A stretch of 64,000 bases of DNA, taken from positions 62,001 through 126,000 of the forward strand of contig WTXD01000048.1 in assembly GCA_022496205.1 (NCBI GenBank). The letters are read 5' to 3'. The position numbers and the translations under genes are program-made. Each line of letters starts with the position of its first letter. The stretch's first letter is position 1. This DNA comes from Gloeopeniophorella convolvens. Its lineage: Eukaryota > Basidiomycota > Agaricomycetes > Russulales. Below are positions 12,013-24,135 of the stretch, in pieces. The notes beneath the pieces are model-generated. The model saw only the letters and a program-made list of their open reading frames with translations. It searched no databases and was not told where the DNA came from.

Positions 12013-13197
12013 TTGAATGGCCTCTTGGAGCGCTCCGAGACCCGCCTTCCTAAGCTCCTCAGCGAGTTGGGGAATGTTGGCGCGAGGATGGATGTGTTGC
12101 TTAAAGGAGCCTTCTAGATGGACGCTGGCGCGATGCAATAGCGCGTGCAAGCTCCGCTAAGACAGTGCTCACCTTCGGTGCATTTGGGTCTGGCCCATCG
12201 TGACCGTGGCTTTCTGCACCGGTCCCCGCGTCACCACTTGGGGTCCTGTTTGCTCCTCCCGATGCCTCCAACGCACCTTGATCGTCTTCTTCAGACCCGG
12301 ATGCGTCCTCGCTGTCCTCACTGCCCTCCCCGTCGCTATATTCTCCGTCGCCGTCGTCGTCGCTGCCATATCTGCTGTTGTCGCACCGGCCGCGAGGCGG
12401 CCACAAGAACGTGATGGACCTGAGTCACTGGAAGAGCACCCTTCATCCGGCTGGCTGTCGGCAAGCGCGCGGAGGAGGTACAGCGCGCTCGCACCGATGA
12501 CATCGACGTGCTCGACATCCTTCTCGTCACCAAAAAGGTAGCGCCATGTCTGCGAGTTCCATTCCATGCTGTAGTATGCATGCGCAAGCAGGATGCGCAC
12601 CTCGCCCAGAGGCAGCGCTTCCACGACGCTCTTAACAAATGCCGCCGGTCGCTTCTTCCGGCCTTCAGTAGGCCACCCGAGGCTGAGGTTGATGTCGGCT
12701 AGGTACGAGTATTGTTCAAGAAATGGGGGATGATTGCGGAAGCTTGTTCCTCTCCCGATGCCCAACTGCTTGACATGGTGGAAGTGCAGCATGATGACTT
12801 CTCTGTAATCGCACCCTTTCGGACCTTTGGTGCAGTCGAGGATGATGGGTAGTTGCTCGCAGCGGGAAATTTCTGCTCACCATCAGGAGCCGAGGAAGAG
12901 AGAGACATAGACCTATAGCTCAGGACAACCAAGAGCGACATGACGCCAGCGGTGGTACACATGCGTGACCTTGATCCACCCCAGCTTCTCCTGCAGCGTC
13001 AGCTCTACCACCCAGCCGTCCTTCCCGTAACGCTGTATCGTGTCTGGCCTGACAGAGGGCTCCGGTATCGTCTGGAGCAAGAAGATTTGCTCCAACACCT
13101 CAAATGGGATGCGAGCCACCGAGGGTTGATGCGGGCGTGCGTCGGAAAGTTCACTGTTGCGTTCGGAACTAGGAACGAGGTCGAATGAGGTGGCCAT
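12013..13197 (-). pseudogene. F-box protein gene, broken and internally shortened
   Basis: The N-terminal exon from the Met at 13197 contains an F-box: R-I-P-F-E-V-L-E-Q-I-F-L-L-Q, then W-I-K-V-T-H-V-Y-H-R-W-R-H-V-A-L and C-P-E-L, the usual basidiomycete form in which Trp follows. Here the next codon is TAG (12915-12913), one base from TGG. Downstream the frame resumes with P-I-I-L-D-C and a helical C-terminal part ending L-L-R-A-L-A-D-S, then an intron at 12172-12125 and a further exon to a GTAAGT donor at 12012. The leucine-rich middle usual in these proteins is largely missing. F-box proteins recruit substrates to SCF ubiquitin ligases; this copy is probably non-functional. The 3' end beyond 12013 was not resolved. 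Confidence 0.65.
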
Positions 13198-13239
13198 ACT
13201 GCCGTCAAGCATCCCGCTCCTGTAGTGTTATGCAATAAG

Positions 13240-14125
13240 TCACTAATGCCACCACGGCATCAGCATGGCACACGTACTAAGCCACAGGTTCCTCTCTTTC
13301 CTACGGTTCGTAGGAGCTTCAAGTCACCAAGCACTTTGTTATGAACAAAAAGCACTTGACATGCTGGAGAATTGATAGTACCGTCTACGTTTGCGCGCGC
13401 TGCATCGAGTTGCGGTGAGTCCCTTGAAAGAAATGTCACACGGCGGCAAATCTCACGCACGGGTTTGACAGGCCGCAGTCTCAGAGTTACTGGCACCCGG
13501 TCGGAGACAGGACTCGGAGTTGATTGGGTTGCTTTAGCGGGCCCGCTCCTTGCCCAATTGACCGTCGTGTTTGAGGCCAGAAAGAGCGCTAGTATTGATG
13601 AGCGCCGACCATATTGTCTGCGGTTCTTTGGCCTATCGAGATGCTTGCGCTCAGTACACGCGGGCTTGGGGTCATAACTGTGGAGACAGACTGCTTCGTT
13701 GAATTATGAATACGGTGACCGGCGTCGCAGTGGGGAATGAAAATCGCCCGTGCGCGATCGATGGTCGCTCCAATGAGAACGAGTGTTGAGTCTCGAATAA
13801 ACCCTCCAGCGACATGACATGCCTGGACCACACCACCGAGGTCCGACTCGGCGAAGGACGCGGACATACTGTACACTGCCAGGGAGTCAGACGTCTTCGT
13901 GCACTCGTGTGCCTGCGTGCAATGCGGGAAGTTATTTTCGTCTTGAAAAGAAGTGTGTGCGGCGTGTCGTGCTTGCGGAGAGGCGTACGCGTGATGCAGC
14001 GTTGCAGTCGGGCGAAGGGGGGTAAAACGTTGGCATTAGAGGGAGGCGGAAGGGGGTACGTCAACACAAGGCCAGCCGGTGACCACGGTTGGAACGCTGT
14101 GCGAATGACAGGTCTATAGGATAAG
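13240..14125. other. No gene recognised
   Basis: Open frames here (for example 13260-13496 and 13589-13876 on minus) lack domains or consistent splice signals. I find no match to the repeats elsewhere in the window. Confidence 0.35.
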
Positions 14126-14129
14126 AATA

Positions 14130-14600
14130 ATGATTCGCTGGCCTGGCCGCGTCCTGGTCGCGGAACAAGTTCCGCGCTGTCGAAGCTTGGAGTCCGACTC
14201 AGAAGACAGACGCGTCCGATTGCAGAACAGCGAAAGCAGTGCGGTCATTGATTGGCCAGGACGGCGTGCACGTGATGCTATTGTCACAAGTGCGTTCAAA
14301 CTTCAAATTCGCTCCCCCGTGCACGAGCCCAACATGAGCTGCACCAACAAGTTCCGCAGCGCCTGTGCCCGCAACATCACAATGGAACAACCCTCTGGAA
14401 GCACCATTGCACCCTGCTTCACCTTTCGGTTCCTCGTTCCGAATATATATCATCAATTCAACATGAACTCGCCGTGAGGCTCCCTCCCCATTACGCGCGT
14501 TCTGCCCCCTACCCTTGAAATTTGACCGGGACCCCGCAATGTCTCAGTCGCAATCGGAAACGGACGGGTGCTCCCCACCTCTGTCGGACTAGGTTAGTTC
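14130..14600 (+). promoter_or_regulatory. Upstream block P of DUF6535 copy 1 (CCAAT and E-box)
   Basis: Shared with 27160-27440 and 35960-36480. Common elements are a 'gcgga(a)caa-ttccgc-ctgtcgaagcttg' motif with dyad symmetry, an ATTGG (inverse CCAAT) at 14251-14255, CACGTGA at 14269-14275 about 14 nt later, and, shared with the 36-kb copy, an AT-rich 'atatat' box near 14443 followed by a putative leader and a GTTAGT donor. The element order suggests a true promoter. The first coding exon is not resolved. Confidence 0.55.
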
Positions 14601-14643
14601 CCATCGCCATGCCATAGCTCCAGTTAGTAGACCCTCCTCACAG

Positions 14644-17051
14644 ATACCAATGGCAACGCCGCCGTACCACCACCTGGCACGCCTGCGTTCAACCACCAAG
14701 AGAGCAGCTTCACAGATGGGTCCGGACATATTTTCACCATGTATCTCGAGAAGGCCGAAAAGGAAGACGACAAGATGGCTGAGAGCTGGAAAGGCGATGC
14801 AGACGGCATCCTCGTATTCGTGCGTCTCTGTGCGTCCCTTCGTACCCCACATAGACTCATAACCATTATCCTACGCAGACCGGCCTTTTTTCCGCTACCG
14901 TTGCGACGTTCATTGGGATTTCGCTTCAGAATCTCACCCAGAACTCTCAGGACACCTCGGCCTTTTACCTTGCGCGTCTCTACCAACTCTCCGCACAAAA
15001 TGGCCCCAATGGCTCAGCTCCCATAACTCTTCCCTCCCTTTCTGATCCCTGATCCTTCTCTCCATCGTCGTCCGCCATCTGGGTCAACATCCTCTGGTTT
15101 CTCAGTCTTGTCATCAGCCTCACGTGCGCGCTCCTTGCAACGCTACTTCAACAGTGGGCCCGCCGATATCTCCGACTTACGAAACCACCGTATGCTCCCC
15201 ACAAGCGCGCCCGAATCCGCACCTTCTTCAAAGAGGGTGTCGACAAACTTGGTCTTCCGTGGGTTGTTGAAACACTTCCTGGGCTGCTCCACATCTCGGT
15301 CTTCCTTTTCTTCGCTGGTCTCGTCATATTCATCTTCGACATCAATCATGCCATCTTCAAGGCCGTTGTATCCTGTATATCTGCGTGCGCCGGCCTATAT
15401 ATATGCGCTTCCCTGATGCCGCTCTTTCGCCGCGATAGCCCCTACTACACGCCACTTTCTGGACTCATATGGATCTCCAATCTAATCGCCGAGGGGATAC
15501 CATTCTTCATTTTTATCAGCTTCATGCGTTGGCTGAAAGCGGGCAGCTTGGGGCAGGGTTGGGTCTTTGATCATTGGGGCCCGCGCATCGGTTCGCTCTG
15601 GTACGGTATGCTCCAAGCAGCTGAGAATGCCGCGCTGGAGCTTCCTTCAGATATCGACGGGCGGGCTATTGAGTCACTCGTTCGAACTTTGGATGAGGAT
15701 CACGAAATGGAAAGGCTGTTCGCCGCCATCCCTGGCTTTCTTCACTCAAAGGTCGTCGATGAACCCGCGGAGGTCCTACTGGAGCCTAGGCTGAAATACG
15801 CCCTCACGTATAGCATCACGAGTTTTATGGAACGCACGTTGTCGTCCGACCTTGTTTCCCAAGATGTAAAGCTGCGCCGGGGAGCCTTGTGCGCGAAGGT
15901 ATTGGAGGTCGAGCCGCGTTTGTTAACCTGGGCCATCCAGATCTACCCTTTTTACCGCTTCCTAGGTTGGATTGATTTCGGAGTTCTAGTATCACGACAA
16001 ACTGGTAACCCGAACAAGTCGGTAGCCTACACCGCCAAAGACATCACTGCTACGTTCACCGAGGCCATCGGTCGGACCGAGGAGCGCTGGTTCCCGATCA
16101 TACTGCGCCAGATGGGCGTGGACGAGGCCACCCTTCGACAATACATTTCGTACGGCGACAGCTTGTCGCTCGCAAACCTACTCTACCGCATACGAAACGC
16201 CCTTTGTTATTCTTCGATGGACTTCCCTCACCGTAGTCCTTGGCCCCCATCGCAAGAAGACGCTCGTATCCGCATAGAAGACACGTTACCAGAGCTCCAG
16301 CACCAGTTTTGCGAAGTCTGGAATAGGAGTCTAGACAGGATCACGCCGTCCGGTGACGCGTCGACTATGCGACCGTGGGCTCGCTTCAGGTGGATCTCGA
16401 TCCTTGCGTACTTGCATGACTTCTTCGAAACCTTGCACCCGAACTGGCACCCTCCTTCGCTCTTATTCCAAGAGACCATGGACGGATAATCCGCCACCAT
16501 ATCAGCGGTGCACTAATCCGATGCATCGTACCGAAGGCTTGCGCGAGATAGACGCCACTCCCCCACCTCCCCCAACATCCAGCGGCCCTCCACTCGCCGC
16601 CATTCCCTCGTTCATGATACCCCCACAGCTTGTTGGGACCGAGGCAGACGGCATCGCCGTGCCGTCCCTTGAACCCGTGGTCTTATCAGTCCCTCTCCTA
16701 TCGGACCCGCAGCAGGACGTACCCACCTCTCCCGCCATCCTTGCACATGCCAGTCATGTCGTGTTGCTTGGGAACCCGCAGTGCCCGCCACCTGCACCAG
16801 AGGACGCAATACCCGCCCCTGGTAATCTCACAGCGGCTCACTTGTCTCTGGCGTCGCCGTCCCATCATGCGGACCAAGCTGAGGCGGCGCCGGAATCTCA
16901 GGAGCACCCCGAGGCCTTGCCACTGGGAGACGATGACGAGGCCGTGTCCCAGTCTACGGGCGCAGTCACGACGGAGCGGATGGCGCTGGTCACGGGCGCA
17001 CAGACATTTCGGCGTCTCCCGGTCCGCGATCAGTGGCAATCTCCTGTTTGA
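14644..17051 (+). pseudogene. DUF6535 protein, copy 1 (one stop, one frameshift)
   Basis: Exon 14644-14819 encodes the domain start (F-T-D-G-S-G, Y-L-E-K-A-E-K, S-W-K-G-D-A-D-G-I-L-V-F). After an intron at 14820-14878 the exon starting T-G-L-F-S-A-T-V-A continues through the usual transmembrane segments (I-W-V-N-I-L-W-F-L-S-L-V, then F-L-F-F-A-G-L) and the helical part (I-D-G-R-A-I-E-S, L-D-E-D-H-E-M). A TGA at 15050-15052 replaces the Ser of the D-P-S-S-F-S-P motif. The frame closes at 16489 while the Pro/Ser-rich tail continues in another frame to 17051. The domain is found in agaricomycetes; its function is unknown. Apart from these two lesions the copy is well preserved, which suggests recent inactivation. 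Confidence 0.75.
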
Positions 17052-17059
17052 GCTCTGCG

Positions 17060-17730
17060 ACTAGCTTCGCTTCCCTCGTTCGGTTCATGATTTACAAGCC
17101 CCTACTACCCTTGCGTTCGTTCATACATACAATTTTGAGTGCCCTTAAAAATGCGCTATCCCCGGTCCCCCGTCCTCGCTCGATGTACAGTTAGTCGTAC
17201 TTATAGCTCTTCCCCAGATATGCAACACGTACTACCGCGGCCCTCATTTCGTTTTGCGTATGTGTGCCCTTCGGATCCGGATCTCTCTGCTCTTTTTTTT
17301 CCATGGCCTTGCAAGTAACTGACAGATCAGAGCGTCAACGTCCAACGTCAGCCACTGATCCGGCATGCCCGAGGCAGAAACGCGGGCTCCTCATCTGCGC
17401 GGCCAGAGTCGGTGAACGCGCTTACCCACGTGCCTTGCACGCGGCGCGTAGTAGCCACGGAACACCAGTCATTGAAACGCCAACACCTTCGACCCGCTTC
17501 AACAACGTCGCCTAGTCCCATTCCTTTCCGCGTGCGTCCGCAGAACAGAGATGGACCTATACACCCCACTGCTTCGACCAGAGCTGCACCTGTCCCGAGT
17601 GCCTGATGCTCAACGCTCATCCCGCGCTCAGCGCCTTGGTTGATACATGTGCTCCCGGTACTCCAACAGCTGGTCCGGCCTCCCTGCTTCCAACCAATAA
17701 GAGAGCGGTCTCGCCGCCGAGAATGATGGC
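17060..17730. other. Spacer between DUF6535 copies 1 and 2
   Basis: No gene is recognised. The last part (about 17640-17730) may be the degraded first exon of copy 2, because the reading A-G-P-A-S-L-L-P-T-N-K-R resembles shifted-frame readings of exon 2 in other copies. Confidence 0.35.
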
Positions 17731-17736
17731 GGTAGG

Positions 17737-18813
17737 ATGCCTGCAATTTATAAAGGCAACACAGATGGGATCCCCGTGTTCGTGCGTCCTACACCCCTCG
17801 TTTTCACCCTGCCACATCCCTCACGATGCTCACCCCAGACCGGCCTTTTCGCCGCTATCTGTGGCTGGTGGCCCCTTAAACGATCGTCTCCCGTCACCCT
17901 TCCTCCCCTTCCTGATCCGTCATCCTTCTCCCCGTCTTCATCTGCCATCTGGGTGAACGTCCTCTGGTTTCTGAGTCTCGTCATGAGTCTCACACGCGCC
18001 TTCCTCGCAACCCTGCTTCGGCAGCGGGCACGTCGCTATCTGCGACTGACCAGGCCACCAGACGTCCCGCACAAACGCGCGAAGGCTGTTCGGTGACCCC
18101 GATGAGGACTATAATCGCCGTTACGCCTGTCTCTTGATCATCGAGCGCCTCCGCGATCTATCGAAACGCAGCACCTAGAACTGGCACCCTTCCTTGCTGT
18201 GATCCCAAGAGACCGGTGGTTGCCGGAGCTGCATCATATCCCCAGTGCTCTAGCTCGGGACACCGTCGCTCGCTCACGACCCTATCTGGACCCCAGACAC
18301 TCGTCGTTTTCGTCCGATGACCTTCCTCCAACTGCGGCTATCCCCCCGTTTACGGCGGCTCCGCCTCGCGATAGACGTAACAGGCCAGAATCTTTCCCAG
18401 AAAACGAGGCCCTCCTGAACCCTCTCCCACCAGAATCCCGGCTCGACATCACGACGTCCTCCGCCGACCCCGTTCATACCCATGATGCTTCTCTGTTTGG
18501 AGACCTACCGCAAGTTTCGTGCTTATCGAGAGACGCTGCACCTCTATCGAACAGTTCTGTGACTCTACACTCAACCGCCACGACCTTACCTGACCACGCA
18601 GGCCAACACTCGTCTACATCAACAGACTCTCATGCACACTCCGAACCCCTGCCCCCAGGTCACGACGATGCCATCGCTCTCGACCCATCATCGCCCACAA
18701 TTCCCGACCTTTTTCCGTTGAAGACGGCGAAGCCGTCCGCGGGCGTAGTTTCCGCGAGAAGTTTAGCGCTTGGCCTGTTACATTGCCGCGTTCTCTACAC
18801 TACAACCCCGTGA
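17737..18813 (+). pseudogene. DUF6535 protein, copy 2 (internal deletion)
   Basis: Recognisable parts in order: Y-K-G-N-T-D-G-I-P-V-F, Q-T-G-L-F-A-A, L-P-P-L-P-D-P-S-S-F-S-P and the transmembrane stretch I-W-V-N-V-L-W-F-L-S-L-V, then R-Y-L-R-L-T-R-P and P-H-K-R-A-K before a stop near 18096. The sequence then jumps to the end of the helical region (L-R-D-L, N-W-H-P-S-L-L) near 18130-18200 and an open Pro/Ser-rich tail at 18199-18813. About 1.2 kb that intact copies carry between these parts is missing, as is most of the segment between T-G-L-F and L-P-P-L. It cannot encode the family protein. Confidence 0.7.
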
Positions 18814-18914
18814 CTTCCGACCTCGTGCTCTCTATCTTATCGTTATCTCGCGCACCCCATTCCACCGTACACGATAATTTTCAGCGACCTGTCTAAGCCA
18901 CCAAGTCACTGATA

Positions 18915-19410
18915 CGTATGTCTTCCATTACTTACGCGCAGGCCCCTGTTTTCGGACATCATATGCATGCACTTATGGTTATCCAGAGAAGCTGCAACAG
19001 AGCACAGTGGGCCTCGCGCTCACACGATTGGATAGGACAGCTGAACCAGGCTTTGAACGATCAATTGTAGCCCTGTGAGTTGGTGAGAGGACGATAGTTC
19101 GAGGAAGCAACTTCTGCCGAACAAAGACAAGGATGCAGGAGGTCGCCTCGATCGCAACGCATGCTTTCAAAATGCGCCGACAGGCTCTTCAGCTTGCGAG
19201 AAACAGTAGAGCGTAGAGAGGAAGAGCCGCTGAAGACCGCAGTGTCAGTGGGAACGCCAACCTATGAAAGTTTATGCACCTGGCATCCGCGAACGATTGT
19301 TCATGCTGCGAGTCGGGGTCGAACTGCTCACCTACTACGTCAAAAGAGACTTTCAGCTCGAGAGAACAGAAAGCGAGTGGACATGCGCCTCTCAAACGTT
19401 GAACATTGAA
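18915..19410. repeat. Repeat R1, first copy
   Basis: Shared in blocks with 28455-28680 and 32695-32850. Common motifs include 'cacacagttg', 'gctttgaa(c/t)gat(c/g)', 'tcgaactattcatccgctacgtc' in variant forms and 'agaaagcgagtggacatgc'. All three copies lie at the downstream side of minus-strand DUF6535 genes. No open frame is conserved. Confidence 0.55.
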
Positions 19411-21300
19411 TATTTGACGTTGAACGTTGATTGATGATCAGGCGAAGACGGATTCATGTGAGGCTTCACTGAGTTGGTCAAGATTGATGAATGCATATTG
19501 GCAGACATCCTAGTTTTTGCTACACCTACCATGTGGCGTGCTCGCCAGTGAGTGGTCATAGTGGGCGCGGGAGGTGCACAGCGCACCTGCTGCCGCACAG
19601 CCCTATGGCTCTGTACAAGAAGGAGCGTATTCTGTCCAAGGAAGCGCGGACGGAGCGGCGTTGGCCCGTCCTAATGGTCTCCCATCTTGAGTTCATGTGC
19701 TAATCCATCCAGCCAAAACAGTGTTCGTGCAGACACATCATTGCTGGTATCCCAGTTGTCTGATCAGACATCCAAGGTGCGGTACTTGAAGCTTGAAACT
19801 CGAAAGTTGATGTACTAGTACATCGACTCTGCGGAAGGGCGTAAGGTGGCAGTCCGGGCACCAGGGGCGCGAAAGAAGTGCCGGGCTGAACACGTCGACG
19901 AATTCGTCGGCCGCTTCGGCAAGTCGTAGTTGCCGTGAGTCCGTCTTCCGCTTTCCGCATGTTCCACACTGCTATCTCCCATCGAGTCAGCCCAACTCGT
20001 TCATATGGCACACCTAGATGTAGCCGCACACCTCGGCGTCAGCGCTTCAGCATCCACTATATCGCGTCGGAGTGGCCGGTGCTCCGCAGCGCACTAACTT
20101 TTCTCTGACCTGAGCCCTCGCAGTTCCATAGCCTCCGCTATCTTCGGACCTGCTGTTGTCGAGGGGAACCCGGGGGCTTGCGTTCTCCGTAAGTTGAGAA
20201 ATACTCATCGCCCATGAGCAGTATTCTATCCATCACTGTTCGTGGTCACTGTCCTGTGCATGACTCACGTCTTTTCAAGCTCACTCATGAGCCAGAGAGA
20301 AATACCACCGACAGGCTCGGACCATTATTAGGGACTCGAGAAGCCAGGAAGGATACCGTATTTTTCAGCGGCTGAGCCGAAAAGCGAGGCAGGTGACACC
20401 CATATCCCGATATTGCGCTTTTTCCTCTACTTCACCGCATCTTTGAGGCGAAACGTTTACCTCAGTTCCGAGCCTTTTTCCATGGGACAATTACCGAGCT
20501 TAGAAATTTCCTGGCGAATATGGTGAGGCGCGATAGGCGTGATGCTCTAATGCTAGTCGCCGTTCGTCCCCTATCCCACCCGCGGACCATCAAGCTCAAG
20601 TCTGCAGTACACGCGACCAAGCACCGTGGGTACGTCGCGATGATGGACATCAGCGAGCCCGGCACCGCCATGATCTAACCTCAGGCGCACTTGATATCTA
20701 CAATCCACGACGTCGAGATCGGGGGGATCGACACCATCAGTGCTCTCGTGGCGCCTCTCGCCAGCCACCAACGGGTATAACAGTGAAGCGGTGCGGCCGT
20801 ACGAGCAGACTCTCAAAATTGAGCCCCGTGCCAAGTTCAAGGATCGGCTGGGCCAGGTTGCTAGTGACACAACGTAGCGCTGATCACTGACCTGATGGAC
20901 GATGAGGGTGCGAGAAAGGGGCGGCTAGAGACTGCGGCCGGCGGCGTGAGGTATGAGAATATCGGTCTGCCAGATAATGCAGTCAAGCTCAAGGCACTGC
21001 TCGCTGACTCGCTGCAAGTCTAGAGTTCCGGGAAGCCGAGCCTCTGCATTGTCCCCTTTTCTTGTATCGCACATTGCCCAAACTTTCTCTCTCTCAATGT
21101 CCAGTTCATCTACCCAATCCACGTACCTACACACGTTTTCACTTGCGGAGGCTTACAATTAGAGTGAAATGCCTGTGAATTATCGCGTACGGCCAGCGGG
21201 GCCCCCACGGTCTGCGAATCACAAGGAACCGTGATGCAGGCGAATGAGGAGGCAGTTCGTACAAGACAATATATACAGTATATGATTGACAATGTGTCAG
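19411..21300. other. Unassigned stretch, possible gene fragments
   Basis: At 19393-19432 there are variant repeats of 'ttgaacgttga'. Two stretches look mildly protein-like but were not identified: plus strand about 20470-20690 (T-E-L-R-N-F-L, M-V-R-R-D-R-R-D) and minus strand 21134-20925 (R-K-G-D-N-A-E-A-R, D-L-Q-R-V-S-E-Q, W-Q-T-D-I-L-I-P). Neither has supporting splice sites that I could resolve. Confidence 0.3.
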
Positions 21301-21310
21301 AATCTACAAA

Positions 21311-23672
21311 TCAAACACTCTTCTCGCGGCTATCCACTGGTCCTGAGGAAACGCCGGATGAATCAGGCCGCGGGAGACCTATCACACTGTCGTTGTCGCC
21401 GTGTGGAAGAGATGGCTCCGGTATGCTTGCCAATCCAGCTGAGCGTTGATCCACGTCGACCGGGAGCGCCGTAACGGTTTCGTGCAAGATCGCGGAGACG
21501 TCGCTCGGGGACGGGGAATTCGGAAGCGCCGTGAGACGGAATAACGCGTGAAGTGACTCCGAAAAGTCGATTGATGGTGTCGCTGAATGGTCTTGGTCGG
21601 CGCTGGAAGAGGTTGTGGAATCGCTGAGTTGATTGTTAGATGTGGAGGAAGATGAAAGGTCCGTGGACGAGGGTGCTAGAGCGAGATGGTCACGCCGCGC
21701 ATATATGGGTGCGTGCTGTGGGTCGGTACAGAATGAAGGCATCACGCTCTCGCCTATTTGAATATGGGTGTCGTGATCCGGGTGCAGCGTACGGAAGAGG
21801 GAACAGATGGCCTCCAAGGCTGCCAAACTGTTGCTGCGGAGAATATCATCGTGGTCGAGACCGTAGTTCCCGCCGAGTGCCGAGGAGAGGGCCGCATTCC
21901 AAGTGTCGCAGAACTCGTGCTGTAGCTCCGGCAACGTATTTTTTATCTGGAACATTGTGAGTATGATTGCTTCATCCTCCTCAGGATCACGGATACAGCG
22001 CCCTAATCCGAGAATGGCCCCTCGGATATACTGCAGGAGATTTGCGAGTAGCAAGCTTCCGCCATGTGACTTATACTGCCAGAGGGTAGGTTCATCGACA
22101 CCCAGTTGGTCCATCATCGCATGGAACCAACGTGGATCAGACTGGCCGATCTTTGCAGTAAATTTTGCAACGACCAAGCGAAAGTAACGTGCCATATGCG
22201 GGTCAGAATAATCGTCGGCGAAAGCTGCCGCCAGAAGTCCGAAATTTATCATCTTGGCTGATGGGGGGTGAACGAAAAGGTAGTATTTAAGCATACGCCA
22301 GTGGAGCATTGAGCGTTCGGCCTCAAAAGCTTTCACACATAGCGTGCCCCTCCGCGCTGCTACGCTTTCTGGAACTGTATCCGAAGACGAGCGCTCCATA
22401 AACGCCAGAATGAGGCCTCCTAAGTCTGTGGCGGAAACACACTGGCCCATCAACACTTCGGTAGGTCGTGGGACTGCCTTCGACTTGCAGAAGTCAGGGA
22501 TGCCGGCAATAAGTCTTTCAATCTCATGATCCTCGTCTAGGGTCAGGATAAACGACTGGATTGCCCTGGCGTCAACGTCCGGGGACTGCTTTAAGGCTGT
22601 CCGCTCAATCTTCTTGCCCATGCCTTGGAAACGATGTTTCAAATGAATTTTCCAGCGGGTGAACAGGCCCATGAAACCACCACGCGCCACCAGGTAATCA
22701 TCCCACCAAGACATATGCGCACCAAGGTGGTATAGCGATGTTGGGGATGGCCTGTACAAGTATTTGACGATGCGAAATAGCGCCCATTGTGCCCAGGCAT
22801 CGCTAACCCAAAAGAGAGTGGAAAGCGGGGTGTGGTATGGAGTATCGTGGCGGAATAGTGGAATCAGGCTAGCGAGAAGATACAAGCCAGCTGATGCGGA
22901 GATGCAAGAAACGATTGCCGTGAATACAATGTTATTGATCCCGGCGAGGAAAACGGAGAGGCCGATGAAGAATAGGAAGACGGAGGCATGGAGAAGGCCC
23001 GGCAGCGCCTCGACGACCGATGGGAGGTAGAACTTGTCGACGCCTTCCTTGAGGTAATTGCGGATGCGTGCGCGCTTGTGGAGAGCACATGCCGGCCTCG
23101 CCAGTCGAAGGTAGCGGCGCGCCCACTGCTGCAGCAGTGTCGCCAGGAGTGCGCAGGTGAGACTGATGACAAGACTAAGGAGCCAGAGAACGTTGACCCA
23201 GATGGCAGATGTGGATGGCGAGAAGGAGGAAGGGTCAGGAAGGGGAGGAAGGGGGATGGAGGCGGACGTATTGCCGCTGTCTGCTGCTGAGGACTGGTAG
23301 ATGCGTGCGAGATAGAAGGCGGAGGTGTCCTGGGAATTCTGTGTGAGGCTTTGGAGTGATATTCCTAGGAACGTCGCGACGGTGGCTGAGAAAAGACCGG
23401 TCTGAGGCGACGGTGTGAGCGGGCGAACGAACGGTTCCGAAGAACGGGGACGCACGAAGACAAGGATACCGTCCGCATCTCCTTTCCAGTTTTCCGTCAT
23501 CCTGTCATCGTCTTTCTCGGCCCTCTCTAGGAAAAATGAGAAGATTGCTCCAGACCCGTCCGTGAAATTGTTCTCTGGCTGAGCTCTGGGGTTGTCATCT
23601 GAAAACGCCCGCGTCATGTTCCAAATATGGACTGCTGTAACTGTAAGGCAACTCACTCTGTCCACTCGCCAT
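21311..23672 (-). CDS. DUF6535 membrane protein, copy 3, intact, 749 aa
   Basis: Exons: 23672-23657 (start ATG, 16 nt), 23598-23456, 23401-21311. The introns of 58 and 54 nt have GTGAGT/CAG and GTGCGT/CAG borders. The second intron length is a multiple of three, so the frame also reads through it. Order of parts: acidic F-T-D-G-S-G...Y/F-L-E-R-A-E-K segment, T-G-L-F-S-A-T-V-A-T-F hydrophobic stretch, L-P-P-L-P-D-P-S-S-F-S-P, a strong transmembrane segment (I-W-V-N-V-L-W-L-L-S-L-V-I-S-L), two more (F-L-F-F-I-G-L-S-V-F-L; C-I-S-A-S-A-G-L-Y-L-L-A-S-L-I-P), a long helical region beginning V-D-A-R-A-I-Q-S-F, and a Ser/Thr/Pro-rich tail. It is the most divergent copy in the cluster. Function is unknown; location in a membrane is inferred from the hydrophobic segments. 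Confidence 0.82.
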
Positions 23673-23699
23673 CGTACGCGACACCGGAAGCCCTGAGGA

Positions 23700-24130
23700 T
23701 AATAGGAAAATGGATAAAGGAGGTGGGCGATTCGAATGGTTGGGGGCAAGCTATGCATGCGTGAGTCAGCGGGCAAAGTTGAGTCGTTCCCATGGCCAAG
23801 TTTCTCAGCGCGGTGAGATTATACAAGCGCTGTTCTCACCAGCTCTGACCGCCGGAGCCGGTTCGACGAAGACCGAAGCGCTCCGCTCTGCAATGCTGTA
23901 CTTTGGCGTCTTTCAAGCAGAAGCTTGAGGATGGACGTCATGGCGGCAACGGACTTGAAGGGGGTTTACTCGGAAAAGAAATTGCTGAAGTCTCTTCGCA
24001 GCTCAAGAAACCGTAGTACCACTTCAAGTCGAATGTAATGTACGACACAGACCAGAGGACAGATGCATTCAAGTAGTATATCTGAGAGAGCAATATTTTA
24101 CATAGTGTTTACTTGGGACCTCCTGCGACA
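23700..24130. other. Spacer upstream of copy 3
   Basis: It must contain the promoter of copy 3 at its left edge. No coding sequence is recognised. Confidence 0.4.
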
Positions 24131-24135
24131 CGATA

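Noticed and set aside
12101..12406. Acidic frame as the true F-box gene frame
   Set aside because: Splicing at 12172/12125 continues in frame with the other reading that carries the C-terminal L-A-E-E-L-R segment. The acidic reading ends at once after the intron.
14539..14592. First exon of DUF6535 copy 1 ending in an in-frame TAG
   Set aside because: The equivalent in the 36-kb block reads CAG, which suggests a nonsense change. However, the phase of that exon does not fit the next acceptor, so the exon itself is not secure.
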